The notes below the pieces were generated by a model. That model was not told where the DNA came from and made no database searches. It worked only from the letters and a program-made list of their open reading frames with translations. A stretch of 17,525 nt of DNA from an uncultured Clostridia bacterium (GTDB lineage: Bacteria > Bacillota > Clostridia > Christensenellales > UBA1242): the NCBI GenBank assembly GCA_946615295.1, contig CAMOHL010000004.1, forward strand, positions 1 to 17,525. Direction: 5' to 3'. The position numbers and the translations under genes were made by a program. Shown piece after piece: positions 1 to 9,054 of the stretch (the first letter of the stretch is position 1; each line of letters opens with the position of its first letter).

Positions 1-1
1 T

Positions 2-295
2 ATAAAAAAAATAATCAAAAAAATAAAACATTTTTTTGAAACAAAAAAGAAAAACACAAGCAATTTGACCGAAAAGACATTTTTAGTTTCAACAATTTTT
101 GCTATAATGTTCAATTTATCATTTTTGTTAAAATTATTGATTTTGACCGTATTTTTCTCATTTTTTATGGTTTTTTGCAATATTTTTGTGAATTTTAAGC
201 AAAAAAACAAAAATTTTTTAATATTTTCTATTCCAAATTTAGTGATTTCAATTTGCATCTTTTTCTCATTTTATTTTGTCTATATGCTAAATTAG
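2..295 (+). CDS. Partial hypothetical membrane protein (C-terminal part)
   Basis: This frame is open from base 2 to the TAG at 293-295, so it is probably the end of a gene that begins left of the window. A TTG at 65 could start a 76-residue version, but no Shine-Dalgarno sequence precedes it. The in-window peptide begins with a lysine-rich stretch, followed by about 40 mostly hydrophobic residues (likely one or two membrane helices), a short charged loop (KQKNKN) and a second hydrophobic segment ending in FYFVYMLN. I do not recognise the family. Because T-rich DNA readily produces hydrophobic reading frames by chance, this could be spurious. The open left edge and the strand shared with the next gene favour a real gene end. 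Confidence 0.4.
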   Translation: MKKIIKKIKHFFETKKKNTSNLTEKTFLVSTIFAIMFNLSFLLKLLILTVFFSFFMVFCNIFVNFKQKNKNFLIFSIPNLVISICIFFSFYFVYMLN

Positions 296-342
296 AAAAA
301 TTTTCCAACATTGGTATATTTTAACAATTTTTAAAAAAAATA

Positions 343-389
343 AATTTGTCAATACTTGAGCAATTTGTTTGCTATTTGTTTGACAAATT
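343..389. repeat. Inverted repeat flanking and overlapping the -35 of the surface-protein gene
   Basis: The 10-base arms AATTTGTCAA (343-352) and TTGACAAATT (380-389) are perfect reverse complements separated by 27 bases. The right arm contains the -35 hexamer of the next promoter. It could be an operator or a folded RNA end of the upstream gene. No U-run follows directly, so a terminator is less likely. Confidence 0.45.
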
Positions 390-408
390 ATTTTTATTAT
401 TATAGAAT
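380..408 (+). promoter_or_regulatory. Sigma-A-type promoter of the surface-protein gene
   Basis: A consensus -35 TTGACA (380-385) lies 17 bases upstream of TAGAAT (403-408), one mismatch from TATAAT. The predicted transcript start is near 415. A strong ribosome binding site AAGGAG (435-440) precedes the ATG at 447 by six bases. Confidence 0.75.
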
Positions 409-446
409 TTATAGCGGTATTATTTATAAAGGACAAGGAGAAAAAG

Positions 447-3400
447 ATGAAAAAGATTTACAAAATTATGGTATTTGTTTTGATGCTCGTGCTTTTGGCT
501 AGCACATTTTTAGTTGCACCAACATCAGTTTTTGCAACAAGTGCAGTGGCAAAGGTTGGCTCATCAATTGTGCTTAATCAAATGCCAAAAACAGGAAAGG
601 TAGGCGATACCATTTCAATTCCTATGGGCAGATCTAACACAACTGGAAGTGTAGTTTCAGTAAAAGTTACTGACCCAGCAAACAATGATATAACTGCATC
701 ATTGGTAGAAAATGGAAATAAATATGAATTCACAGCAACTTTGGCTGGAAATTACAAAGTTGTTTACACAGCTACTTCAACAGACAACACAGTTCAAACA
801 GAAAGTGAAACATATCTAATCAAAATAACAAGCGACAAAGCAGTTTTGAGCTTTGAAGATAACTCACCATTCATTTTGCAAGACAAAATTGGTGAAAACG
901 GCATTATTGTTTTGCCATATCCAACAGTTACAATCAATGATGAAAAACTCGCTGGACATTATGCTGGTGAAGGCACAACAAATGCAAACATTGTTGTAAC
1001 AGTTGCTGATCCAGAAAAAAATATCAATGCAAGTGAAAGATGGACAGAAACAACTCAAGATGATGTTTACACAAATCCACTTGGAACAATAACTATTGAT
1101 GGAAAAAAATACTACACATTCACTCCATCAAAAAAGACAGTTAACGGTGAACAAACAACAGTGTTTGGTTCTTATGTTGTATATTTCAAATACACAAACA
1201 CAGAAACAAATGTTGTTGTAACAAAAGCACAAACAATTTTGGTTAGTCAAAATTATAGTGTTGATAATCAAAAAATAACATTCACTTGGAATGGCTCAAT
1301 GCCAGAATCTCTTGTTTTGGGAAATGAAACAGAATTACCAAAACCAGTTACAGTTGACGAAAACAAGGGTGGTGAATCTGTTAAGACATACACTTTGATT
1401 GAAATCTCTTACACAAACGGAAACAACACTCAAAAAGTTGATGTTGATGGTTTCAAATTTACACCTATGTTCGAAGCAAAAAATGGTTCTTACTACACAA
1501 TAACATACAAGATATATACATTAGAAGATTTGAATCTTTCAAACTACACAAGTTTGGAAACAGCTCTCGAAAATGCTGAACCATCAGTAAAAAAGTCATA
1601 CACAATTTTGAATGCTACTGATACTGAAAAACCAGTTGTAAAACCAGTTAATGCTTATGAAGTTCAAAACAACGGACTTTCAAATGAAACAATTGAACTT
1701 TTGACAGAAGAAGATATCAGTTACTATATTCCAACAAAAGTTAGAACAAATGTAGAAGTTGAAATCCCAGCAATTTATGCAACAGACAATTTCTATAATT
1801 TTGGGGATTTAACTCTCACAAGAACTTTGATTGATGAAGATGGAAAAACTTATGATTTGGATGGTAATTCAACTCTTAACGAAAGTGATTCATCACTCAA
1901 TCCAAAAGTTATTCAAGCAAATAATAATCAAATTGCAAAAATCTATTTTAGAGCAAATGGAACTTACACAATAAGATTTAGAGCAGTTGACAAAGCAGGC
2001 AATAGAGGAGAAGTAACATTCAAAATTGTTGTTACTGAAACTTTGATTGATGATCTTGCTCCATATATTGTTTTGCCAACAATAGAAACTGCAGTTTATC
2101 CACAAGACAAAATCAGCTTTGCTGAACCTACAATTGTTGATTACAAAGATGATCACGAAAAAGGAGCAACAACATCAACAACAATTGATTCAAATGTCAA
2201 AAAAGATGTTTACTACTTCTATGGCAAGGCAACTGCTGATACCAATTTTGCAGAATTGCTAGAAAACAATCAACTAACAAAACTTCAAAAAACAAACGGA
2301 GTTTATTCTTTGGTTGTTGATGAAAACCCAGCAACAAATTATATAACAATTGTTGTTAGAGCAGAAGACGATGCAAAATATTCAACAGGCAGAACAGAAA
2401 ATAATGTTTCATACAAATTCAAGGTTGTTCAAATTTACAATGTAAATGACAAAAAAGAACCAACATTGTTGACTGATTTATTTGAAATTGCAGACAATTT
2501 AAATCTAGTATATGGTCAAAATGAAACAGTAAATTTTGTTACAGACATTGAATTTACTGACGAAGATTCAAATAACGAAGACACAACAAACAATTTGATT
2601 GCTACAGTTAAAGTATTCAACAAATTGGGAAATGAAATCAATGTTTCAAATGTGAAATTCTTGTTTGATGGAAACAAATATATTGTGAGAGGCGGAAAGT
2701 TTATCACAAATATTGCAGGAGAATATCAAGTTGTTATCACAGCAACCGATTTGGGTGGAAACAGCTTAATCAACTCATTTGTATTCAATGTAAGAGATAC
2801 AAAAGCACCAACAATTGATGTTGACAAAGTTCAATCAACAATGGAGCTTGGAAAAACTTACAAACTTCCAACACCAGTCATAAAAGATGATGGAGTTGTT
2901 ATTGAAAACAATGCATATAGTCAAGTTGAATTTGGTGATGATTGCCCAAGCTATTCATTCAATCAAGGAACACTTGAATTCACACCAAGAGAAGAAGGAA
3001 CTTTTGTTTACTACTATGTTGGAAAAGATAGCATTGGAAACGAAATTAGAGTTTTGGGTGGAACAATAGAAGTCAAAGATACTTTGGCACCAGTTATTGT
3101 TATCAACGAAACAGGTGAATATTCAATTCCAGAAACTGCAAAATATAAAGATAGCAATGGAAATGTTGTAAATGTAACATTACCTTTGTTCACAGCAACA
3201 GATGAATATAATGGCATAAAATCAACAGAAATAACAGTAAAAGATCCAAACGGAGAAGAATTGACTGTTACAACATTGTCAGACCATTATGAATTCACTC
3301 CAAACAAAAATGGCATTTATTCCGTTACTTATAAAGCAACAGACAATGCAAACAAAACAGCAACAGAAGTATATTCAATCAAAGTTGGAGATGTTTCAGC

Positions 3401-3857
3401 TCCAACACTCAATGGAACAACAAAACCAGGCAGTTACAAAGTTGATGATACAATCAAAATTGACCTTGCAAACTTGACAGTTGTTGATGATGTTGACGGT
3501 TCAACAAACGGAGCTTCAGCAAACAACAATGGCAAATTGACACTTACTTTGATTGGACCTGATAGCAAAGAAATATCAATGACAAAAACAAACAATGAAT
3601 ATAGCCACAAGTTTGAAACTGCTGGAAAATATACAATAAAATATACAATAAAGGACACAGCAGGCAATACAGACAGCATCACTTATTCATTTGAAGTAGA
3701 AGCAACAACAACAAACAAAACAGTTAGCGAAATTGCATGGGGCACAGCACTCATCATCGCTTCTATTGCACTTGTTGCAGGAGTTATAGTATTCTTTGTT
3801 AGAACAAGAGATGTTCCAGCTGACAAAGAAAAGGTTGAAAAGAAAGACGAAGAATAA
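447..3857 (+). CDS. Large secreted multi-Ig/cadherin-like domain protein with C-terminal membrane anchor
   Basis: The 1136-residue protein starts with a signal peptide: a lysine-bearing N-terminus, a hydrophobic core at about residues 7-25, and a likely cleavage after VFA near residue 30. The exported part is Thr/Asn/Val-rich and built of about nine beta-sandwich-like units, roughly 38-127, 140-267, 275-390, 393-530, 537-663, 670-783, 788-877, 880-982 and 986-1086. Several units share a closing pattern: an F-T-P or similar turn, then GxYxVxYxATDxxGN, a strand, and a linker with D-x-x-AP. This is the style of bacterial Ig-like and HYR/cadherin-like repeats. A hydrophobic helix at about 1097-1118 is followed by a short charged tail rich in Lys, Glu and Asp. 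No LPXTG sortase signal is visible, so I infer a membrane-anchored extracellular stalk or adhesin. No catalytic domain is recognised. The gene has its own promoter and terminator, so it is probably monocistronic. Confidence 0.85.
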   Translation: MKKIYKIMVFVLMLVLLASTFLVAPTSVFATSAVAKVGSSIVLNQMPKTGKVGDTISIPMGRSNTTGSVVSVKVTDPANNDITASLVENGNKYEFTATLAGNYKVVYTATSTDNTVQTESETYLIKITSDKAVLSFEDNSPFILQDKIGENGIIVLPYPTVTINDEKLAGHYAGEGTTNANIVVTVADPEKNINASERWTETTQDDVYTNPLGTITIDGKKYYTFTPSKKTVNGEQTTVFGSYVVYFKYTNTETNVVVTKAQTILVSQNYSVDNQKITFTWNGSMPESLVLGNETELPKPVTVDENKGGESVKTYTLIEISYTNGNNTQKVDVDGFKFTPMFEAKNGSYYTITYKIYTLEDLNLSNYTSLETALENAEPSVKKSYTILNATDTEKPVVKPVNAYEVQNNGLSNETIELLTEEDISYYIPTKVRTNVEVEIPAIYATDNFYNFGDLTLTRTLIDEDGKTYDLDGNSTLNESDSSLNPKVIQANNNQIAKIYFRANGTYTIRFRAVDKAGNRGEVTFKIVVTETLIDDLAPYIVLPTIETAVYPQDKISFAEPTIVDYKDDHEKGATTSTTIDSNVKKDVYYFYGKATADTNFAELLENNQLTKLQKTNGVYSLVVDENPATNYITIVVRAEDDAKYSTGRTENNVSYKFKVVQIYNVNDKKEPTLLTDLFEIADNLNLVYGQNETVNFVTDIEFTDEDSNNEDTTNNLIATVKVFNKLGNEINVSNVKFLFDGNKYIVRGGKFITNIAGEYQVVITATDLGGNSLINSFVFNVRDTKAPTIDVDKVQSTMELGKTYKLPTPVIKDDGVVIENNAYSQVEFGDDCPSYSFNQGTLEFTPREEGTFVYYYVGKDSIGNEIRVLGGTIEVKDTLAPVIVINETGEYSIPETAKYKDSNGNVVNVTLPLFTATDEYNGIKSTEITVKDPNGEELTVTTLSDHYEFTPNKNGIYSVTYKATDNANKTATEVYSIKVGDVSAPTLNGTTKPGSYKVDDTIKIDLANLTVVDDVDGSTNGASANNNGKLTLTLIGPDSKEISMTKTNNEYSHKFETAGKYTIKYTIKDTAGNTDSITYSFEVEATTTNKTVSEIAWGTALIIASIALVAGVIVFFVRTRDVPADKEKVEKKDEE
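3626..3649 (+). repeat. Perfect 12-base tandem duplication inside the surface-protein gene
   Basis: The 12-mer AAAATATACAAT occurs twice head to tail, at 3626-3637 and 3638-3649. It keeps frame and gives the repeated peptide KYTIKYTIK in the last Ig-like unit. It looks like a small slippage duplication. Confidence 0.8.
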
Positions 3858-3866
3858 TTGATTTTA

Positions 3867-3900
3867 AAAGAACTTTATCTAAAAGATAGGGTTCTTTTTT
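3867..3900 (+). terminator. Rho-independent terminator of the surface-protein gene
   Basis: The arm 3867-3880 pairs with 3884-3897 to form a 14-base-pair stem. It comprises AAAGAAC/GTTCTTT, two central G-U pairs and TATCT/AGATA, with an AAA loop. A T-run ends the structure at 3894-3900, ten bases after the stop codon. Confidence 0.85.
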
Positions 3901-4090
3901 GTTAAATTAAATAAAATATTGAAAAAAATAGCTTATTTATATAGATTATGGCAAAAAAATTTGTTTAAAAAATATCAAAAACAACAATGTTTGTTTTATA
4001 TAAAAATAAATTGTATCAAAATTTCAAATTGTTTGGAAATTGAGCCAAAAGATTTTATCATTATTGAAGATTTTGTTTAGCTATTTTTTT

Positions 4091-4104
4091 CGAACATATA
4101 TTCT
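4091..4104. promoter_or_regulatory. Candidate LexA (SOS) box upstream of uvrB
   Basis: CGAACATATATTCT matches 12 of 14 positions of the Bacillus-type LexA consensus CGAACRNRYGTTYC; positions 10 and 14 differ. It lies just upstream of the uvrB promoter. uvrB is a classical SOS-regulon gene, which supports the call. The degenerate right half-site could mean weaker binding. Confidence 0.6.
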
Positions 4105-4118
4105 CAAATTGTTTTAAA

Positions 4119-4137
4119 ATATCACAAATTGTGATAT
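4119..4137. repeat. Near-perfect palindrome overlapping the uvrB -10 element
   Basis: ATATCACAA (4119-4127) and TTGTGATAT (4129-4137) are exact reverse complements around one central base. The right arm overlaps the extended -10 (4132-4140), as an operator would. It is distinct from the LexA-like site at 4091. The regulator is unknown. Confidence 0.6.
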
Positions 4138-4140
4138 AAT
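4132..4140 (+). promoter_or_regulatory. Extended -10 promoter of uvrB
   Basis: TGATATAAT contains the extended TGn motif (4132-4134) and a perfect TATAAT (4135-4140). No good -35 sits at 17 bases; TTGTTT at 4109 is 20 bases away. Transcription would start at about 4147, essentially at the uvrB ATG (4148), so the mRNA would be leaderless or nearly so. Confidence 0.6.
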
Positions 4141-4147
4141 TTTTGAT

Positions 4148-6121
4148 ATGGAAAATCGTAAGTTTGTATTGCATAGCAATTTTGCACCAACAGGCGACCA
4201 GCCACAAGCAATTGAAAAACTTGTTGAAGGTGTAAACAACGGTCTAAAAAGTCAGGTTTTGTTAGGAGTAACTGGTAGTGGAAAAACATTCACAATGGCA
4301 AATGTAATTGCAAAGTGCCAAAGGCCTGCTCTTATTCTTGCACACAACAAAACACTCGCCGCTCAACTCTGCAATGAGTTTAGAGAGTTTTTTCCAGAAA
4401 ATATGGTTGAATATTTTGTTTCTTACTATGACTACTATCAACCAGAAGCATATATTGTTTCTAGCGATACCTATATAGAAAAAGATTTGGCAATCAATGA
4501 TGAAATAGACAAACTTCGTCATAGTGCGACTTGTGCTCTTATGGAAAGAAGAGATGTCATCATTGTTGCATCAGTCAGTTGCATTTATGGTTTGGGTAGT
4601 CCTGAAAATTATGGCTCACTTGGAATTTCACTTAGACCAAATCAAAAAATAGATAGAAATGTTGTCATAAAAAAATTGATAAACATTCAATATGAAAGAA
4701 ATGATATCGACCTCAAAAGAGCAACATTCAGGGTTAGGGGAGATACTCTAGAGATTATTCCAAGTTACACAAGTGAGTATGCCTATCGAATTGAATTTTT
4801 TGATGATGAGATTGAAAGCATAAAGGAAATTGAACTTATAACAGGTCGTCCAGTAAACACTCTTGAGCATATTTTGATATTTCCTGCAACTCACTATGCA
4901 GTTGGCAGTGAAAATTTGGAAACAGTTCTTGCACAAATTCAAAACGATGCGAAAAATGAAGTTGCCGAGTTTGAAAAGAAGGGTAAGCTTATTGAAGCTC
5001 AAAGATTAAAAGAAAGAACAAACTACGATATAGAAATGATAAGAGAAATGGGCTATTGCAGTGGTATTGAAAACTATTCAAGATATTTTGATGGCAGAAA
5101 TATAGGGGAGCCCCCATATTGTTTGCTTGACTATTTTCCTGATGATTTTTTGCTTTTTGTAGATGAAAGCCACATAACAATTCCACAAGTCAGAGCAATG
5201 TATAATGGCGACAAAGCCAGAAAGACCAATCTGGTTGATTATGGCTTTAGGTTAAAAAGTGCTTTTGATAATAGACCACTCAAATTTGATGAATTCAACA
5301 ACAAGATTGGACAAGTTATATATGTTTCAGCAACACCAGCAAAGTATGAACTTGAACTCGCAGGTGGAGAAGTTGTTGAACAAATCATAAGACCAACAGG
5401 ACTATTGGATCCAAAGATTGAAGTTAGAAAAATTGAAGGTCAAATTGATGACTTGATTGGAGAAATCAAAAACACAATTGAGTCTAATGGTCGAGTTTTG
5501 GTTACAACACTAACAAAAAAGATGAGTGAAAGTTTGACTAGCTATCTTACTGATTTCAAAATAAAAGTTAAATATTTGCATAGTGAAATTGACACTTTGG
5601 AAAGAATAGAAATCATAAATTCGTTGCGAAAGGGCGACACTGATGTTGTTGTTGGTATCAATCTTTTGAGAGAAGGTCTTGACATTCCTGAAGTCAAACT
5701 CGTTGCAATTCTTGATGCTGACAAGGAAGGATTTTTGAGAAGTGAAACATCTCTAATTCAAACAATTGGTAGAGCAGCAAGAAACAGCGAAGCAAGAGTT
5801 ATTATGTATGCAGACACAATCACAGACAGTATGAGAACTGCCATTGATGAAACAAACAGAAGAAGGGAAATTCAAAATCAATATAATGTCGAGCATAATA
5901 TCACTCCAAAAACAATTCAAAAACCAATTGTAAACACTTTGGAAATAACAAAAAAGATTTCAACAACAAAGATTGATGCAAAAAACATTCCAAGTCAAAT
6001 TGAAAAACTTACTGCAATAATGAACCAGTCAGCAAAGGAACTCGATTTTGAAAGGGCAATACTTCTTAGAGAGCAAATTCAAGAATTAAGAGAACTTATG
6101 CGAAAGGGCGAAAAGTTGTAG
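4148..6121 (+). CDS. uvrB: UvrABC excinuclease subunit B
   Basis: UvrB is the damage-verifying, helicase-like subunit of bacterial nucleotide excision repair. It receives lesions from UvrA, then recruits UvrC for incision. The 657-residue length is normal. Visible motifs are the N-terminal PTGDQPQAI signature at 15-23, Walker A GVTGSGKT (40-47), the tyrosine-rich beta-hairpin YYDYYQPEAY (93-102) that clamps DNA, the DESH box (339-342), the helicase motif QTIGRAARN (538-546), and a UVR domain at about 615-650 that contacts UvrC. The start at 4148 gives the family's usual N-terminus, yet no Shine-Dalgarno sequence precedes it, consistent with the leaderless promoter. uvrA follows after 95 bases on the same strand. 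A LexA-like box upstream suggests SOS control. uvrC is not in this window. Confidence 0.97.
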   Translation: MENRKFVLHSNFAPTGDQPQAIEKLVEGVNNGLKSQVLLGVTGSGKTFTMANVIAKCQRPALILAHNKTLAAQLCNEFREFFPENMVEYFVSYYDYYQPEAYIVSSDTYIEKDLAINDEIDKLRHSATCALMERRDVIIVASVSCIYGLGSPENYGSLGISLRPNQKIDRNVVIKKLINIQYERNDIDLKRATFRVRGDTLEIIPSYTSEYAYRIEFFDDEIESIKEIELITGRPVNTLEHILIFPATHYAVGSENLETVLAQIQNDAKNEVAEFEKKGKLIEAQRLKERTNYDIEMIREMGYCSGIENYSRYFDGRNIGEPPYCLLDYFPDDFLLFVDESHITIPQVRAMYNGDKARKTNLVDYGFRLKSAFDNRPLKFDEFNNKIGQVIYVSATPAKYELELAGGEVVEQIIRPTGLLDPKIEVRKIEGQIDDLIGEIKNTIESNGRVLVTTLTKKMSESLTSYLTDFKIKVKYLHSEIDTLERIEIINSLRKGDTDVVVGINLLREGLDIPEVKLVAILDADKEGFLRSETSLIQTIGRAARNSEARVIMYADTITDSMRTAIDETNRRREIQNQYNVEHNITPKTIQKPIVNTLEITKKISTTKIDAKNIPSQIEKLTAIMNQSAKELDFERAILLREQIQELRELMRKGEKL

Positions 6122-6216
6122 AATTTGTGAAAGATGTGCAAGTGATAGTTTATTAAAAAATGTTAAATTGGCAATATACAATATCAGTATTTCAAAAAAT
6201 AATTTAGGAGAAAAAT

Positions 6217-9045
6217 ATGGAAAACAATTTGGTTGTTATTGGTGCACAAGAAAACAACCTAAAAAATATCGATGTAACAATTCCAAGAAACAAACTTGTT
6301 GTTTTTAGTGGAGTTAGTGGCAGTGGAAAGAGCACTTTGGCTTTTGACACAATTTTTGCCGAAGGTGAAAGAAAGTTTATGGAAAGTTTGTCTAGTTATG
6401 CTAGGCAGTTTTTGGGACAAATGGAAAAACCAAATGTAAAAAGAATTGAAGGACTTTCTCCATGCATAGCCATCGACCAAAAAACAACATCACAAAATCC
6501 AAGGTCAACTGTTGGAACGGTTACGGAAATCTATGATTATTTTAGATTGCTTTTTGCAAACATAGGCACAGCATATTGTCCAAATTGCAACAAGCCAATT
6601 CAAAAACAGAGTATTGACCAAATTATGAACACAATTCTAAGTTATGGAAATGGAACAAAAATAATTGTTTCTAGTCCTTTTGTAACAGGAAAAAAGGGGA
6701 CATTTCAAAAGGATTTTGAAAAGTTTAGAAAGAGTGGTTACTCAAGGGTTGATGTTGATGGAAAGATTTATTCTCTAGATGAAGAAATTGAACTTGACAA
6801 AAACAAAAAACACACAATAAGTGTTGTTATAGACAGATTGATTTTAAAAGAGGAAAATGTTTCAAGACTCACCGAAAGTGTTGAAACAGCACTCAAACTT
6901 AGCGATGGAAAAGTTGTTATCAATCACGATGAAGTTGATGAGCTCTTTTCAAACAAGTTTGCTTGTCCAGAATGTGGCTTTTCATTTAGTGAAATTTCTC
7001 CAAGACTTTTCAGTTTCAACACTCCTTATGGTGCTTGTCCAAATTGTGCTGGGCTTGGAATGAAAAAAGAAATTGACGAATCACTTGTGATTGGAGATAG
7101 AAGAAAGAGCTTGAATGGTGGTGCTTGTGTTGTAACAGGCTGGAATCTCGATGTTGGTGGATTCACAAAGACATATTTCAATGCACTTTCAAAAAAATAT
7201 AATTTTAGTTTGGATACTCCTTTTATGGACTTGCCAAAAGAAATTCAAAATATGATTTTGTATGGCAACAATGGTGAAGAACTTGAAATTGAATACAAAA
7301 GTGGAACTTTTGTTGGAACATATATCAAGAGTTTTGAAGGTGTGATACCAAATCTTTTGCGAAGATTTCAAACAACAACAAGTGAGTGGACAAAGAGTGA
7401 AATTGCAAAATATATGAAGGATTCTCCTTGCAATGTTTGTGAAGGCAAAAGATTAAACCGAGAAGCATTGAGTGTAAAAATCAATGAAAAAAATATTTTT
7501 GATGTTACAAACATGTCAATTGCAAAGATAAAAGAATTTTTGAATAATGTTGTTTTGACAAATGAACAAAAAATAATTGCAAAGTCTGTTTTGAAAGAAA
7601 TAAATGCAAGATTAGATTTTTTGATAAATGTAGGGCTTGACTATTTGACATTGTCTAGAAGTGCTGCAACACTTTCTGGTGGAGAAGCACAAAGAATAAG
7701 ACTTGCCACACAAATTGGTAGTGGCTTGGTGGGGGTTCTATATGTTTTGGATGAACCAAGCATTGGACTTCATCAAAGAGATAATCTAAAGCTTATAAAC
7801 ACTTTAAAAAGTTTGCGAGATTTGGGTAACACACTAATTGTTGTTGAACACGATGAAGACACAATAAGAAGTGCCGACTATATTGTTGATATTGGTCCTT
7901 ATGCAGGTTCAAAAGGCGGAGAAATTGTTGCTCAAGGAACTCTTGATGATATTTTAAAAAGTGAAAAAAGTTTAACTGCAAAGTATTTGAGAAAGGAATT
8001 GCAAATCAAAATTCCTGAAAACAGAAGAACAGGCAATGGTAATGTTTTGACAGTTAAAGGTGCAAAGCAAAACAACCTAAAAAATATTGATGTTGATTTT
8101 CCACTTGGCGAATTTGTCTGTGTTACTGGTGTAAGTGGTAGCGGAAAGAGCAGTTTGGTAAATGAGATTTTGCATCCAGCACTTGCAAATAGATTGAATG
8201 GTGCAAAAATGGTTGAGGGCAAGTTTGATGATATTTTGGGAATTGAAAATGTTGACAAAGTTATTTGCATTGACCAATCTCCAATTGGCAAAACTCCACG
8301 AAGCAATCCTGCAACATACACAGGTCTATTCACATATATTAGAGATTTGTTTGCAAACACTCCAGATTCAAAAGCAAGGGGATATAAGAGTGGAAGATTC
8401 AGTTTTAATGTTAAAGGTGGCAGATGTGAAGCCTGCGAAGGCAATGGAACAAAAGAAATTGCAATGTATTTCTTGCCAGATATAAGTGTGCCTTGCGAAG
8501 TTTGTGGTGGAAAGAGATACAATAGAGAAACTTTGGAGGTAAAATATAAGGGCAAAAGTATTTATGATGTTTTGGATATGACAGTTGAAGAAGCACTAAA
8601 ATTCTTTGAAAACTTACCTTCACTCAAAAACAAACTTCAAAATCTATATGATGTTGGTCTTGGATATATAAAGATTGGTCAAAGTTCAACAACACTTTCA
8701 GGTGGAGAAGCACAAAGAGTAAAACTTGCAACAGAACTCTCAAAAATTGGAACAGGAAAAACTGTATATATTTTAGATGAGCCAACAACAGGACTTCATA
8801 GTTACGATGTTGACAAACTTGTTCAAATTTTGCAAAGACTTGTTGCAGAAGGCAACACTGTTATTGTTATTGAGCATAATCTTGATGTAATAAAAGTTGC
8901 CGACCATATCATCGATTTGGGACCAGAAGGTGGCGATGGAGGTGGAACAATTGTTGCAACAGGAACACCAGAGCAGATTGCCAAAGTAAGCGAAAGTTAC
9001 ACAGGACACTTTTTGAATGAAATTTTAAATGAACAAAAAAAGTAG
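6217..9045 (+). CDS. uvrA: UvrABC excinuclease subunit A
   Basis: UvrA is the dimeric ABC-type ATPase that scans DNA for bulky lesions and loads UvrB. The 942-residue protein has the full family layout: first Walker A GVSGSGKS (32-39), a zinc module with Cys250, Cys253, Cys274 and Cys277, a first ABC signature LSGGEAQR (486-493) followed by VLDEPSIGLH, second Walker A GVSGSGKS (638-645), the major zinc finger with Cys737, Cys740, Cys760 and Cys763, and a second LSGGEAQR beginning at 827, followed by ILDEPTTGLH. All nucleotide-binding and zinc residues appear intact. The ribosome binding site AGGAG (6206-6210) stands six bases before the ATG. It probably shares a transcript with uvrB, although the 95-base gap could hold a weak promoter. 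A small gene is coupled at its stop codon. Confidence 0.98.
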   Translation: MENNLVVIGAQENNLKNIDVTIPRNKLVVFSGVSGSGKSTLAFDTIFAEGERKFMESLSSYARQFLGQMEKPNVKRIEGLSPCIAIDQKTTSQNPRSTVGTVTEIYDYFRLLFANIGTAYCPNCNKPIQKQSIDQIMNTILSYGNGTKIIVSSPFVTGKKGTFQKDFEKFRKSGYSRVDVDGKIYSLDEEIELDKNKKHTISVVIDRLILKEENVSRLTESVETALKLSDGKVVINHDEVDELFSNKFACPECGFSFSEISPRLFSFNTPYGACPNCAGLGMKKEIDESLVIGDRRKSLNGGACVVTGWNLDVGGFTKTYFNALSKKYNFSLDTPFMDLPKEIQNMILYGNNGEELEIEYKSGTFVGTYIKSFEGVIPNLLRRFQTTTSEWTKSEIAKYMKDSPCNVCEGKRLNREALSVKINEKNIFDVTNMSIAKIKEFLNNVVLTNEQKIIAKSVLKEINARLDFLINVGLDYLTLSRSAATLSGGEAQRIRLATQIGSGLVGVLYVLDEPSIGLHQRDNLKLINTLKSLRDLGNTLIVVEHDEDTIRSADYIVDIGPYAGSKGGEIVAQGTLDDILKSEKSLTAKYLRKELQIKIPENRRTGNGNVLTVKGAKQNNLKNIDVDFPLGEFVCVTGVSGSGKSSLVNEILHPALANRLNGAKMVEGKFDDILGIENVDKVICIDQSPIGKTPRSNPATYTGLFTYIRDLFANTPDSKARGYKSGRFSFNVKGGRCEACEGNGTKEIAMYFLPDISVPCEVCGGKRYNRETLEVKYKGKSIYDVLDMTVEEALKFFENLPSLKNKLQNLYDVGLGYIKIGQSSTTLSGGEAQRVKLATELSKIGTGKTVYILDEPTTGLHSYDVDKLVQILQRLVAEGNTVIVIEHNLDVIKVADHIIDLGPEGGDGGGTIVATGTPEQIAKVSESYTGHFLNEILNEQKK

Positions 9046-9054
9046 GATTTAATT

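Noticed and set aside
3901..4080. Imperfect hairpin-like stretches (around 3970-4005) in the gap before uvrB
   Set aside because: Pairing needs several bulges and is expected by chance in A/T tracts; no riboswitch or RNA motif was recognised.
7932..8555. 207-residue open frame on the minus strand inside uvrA
   Set aside because: It is antisense to strongly conserved UvrA motifs, has low-complexity composition, and no ribosome binding site or recognisable domain.
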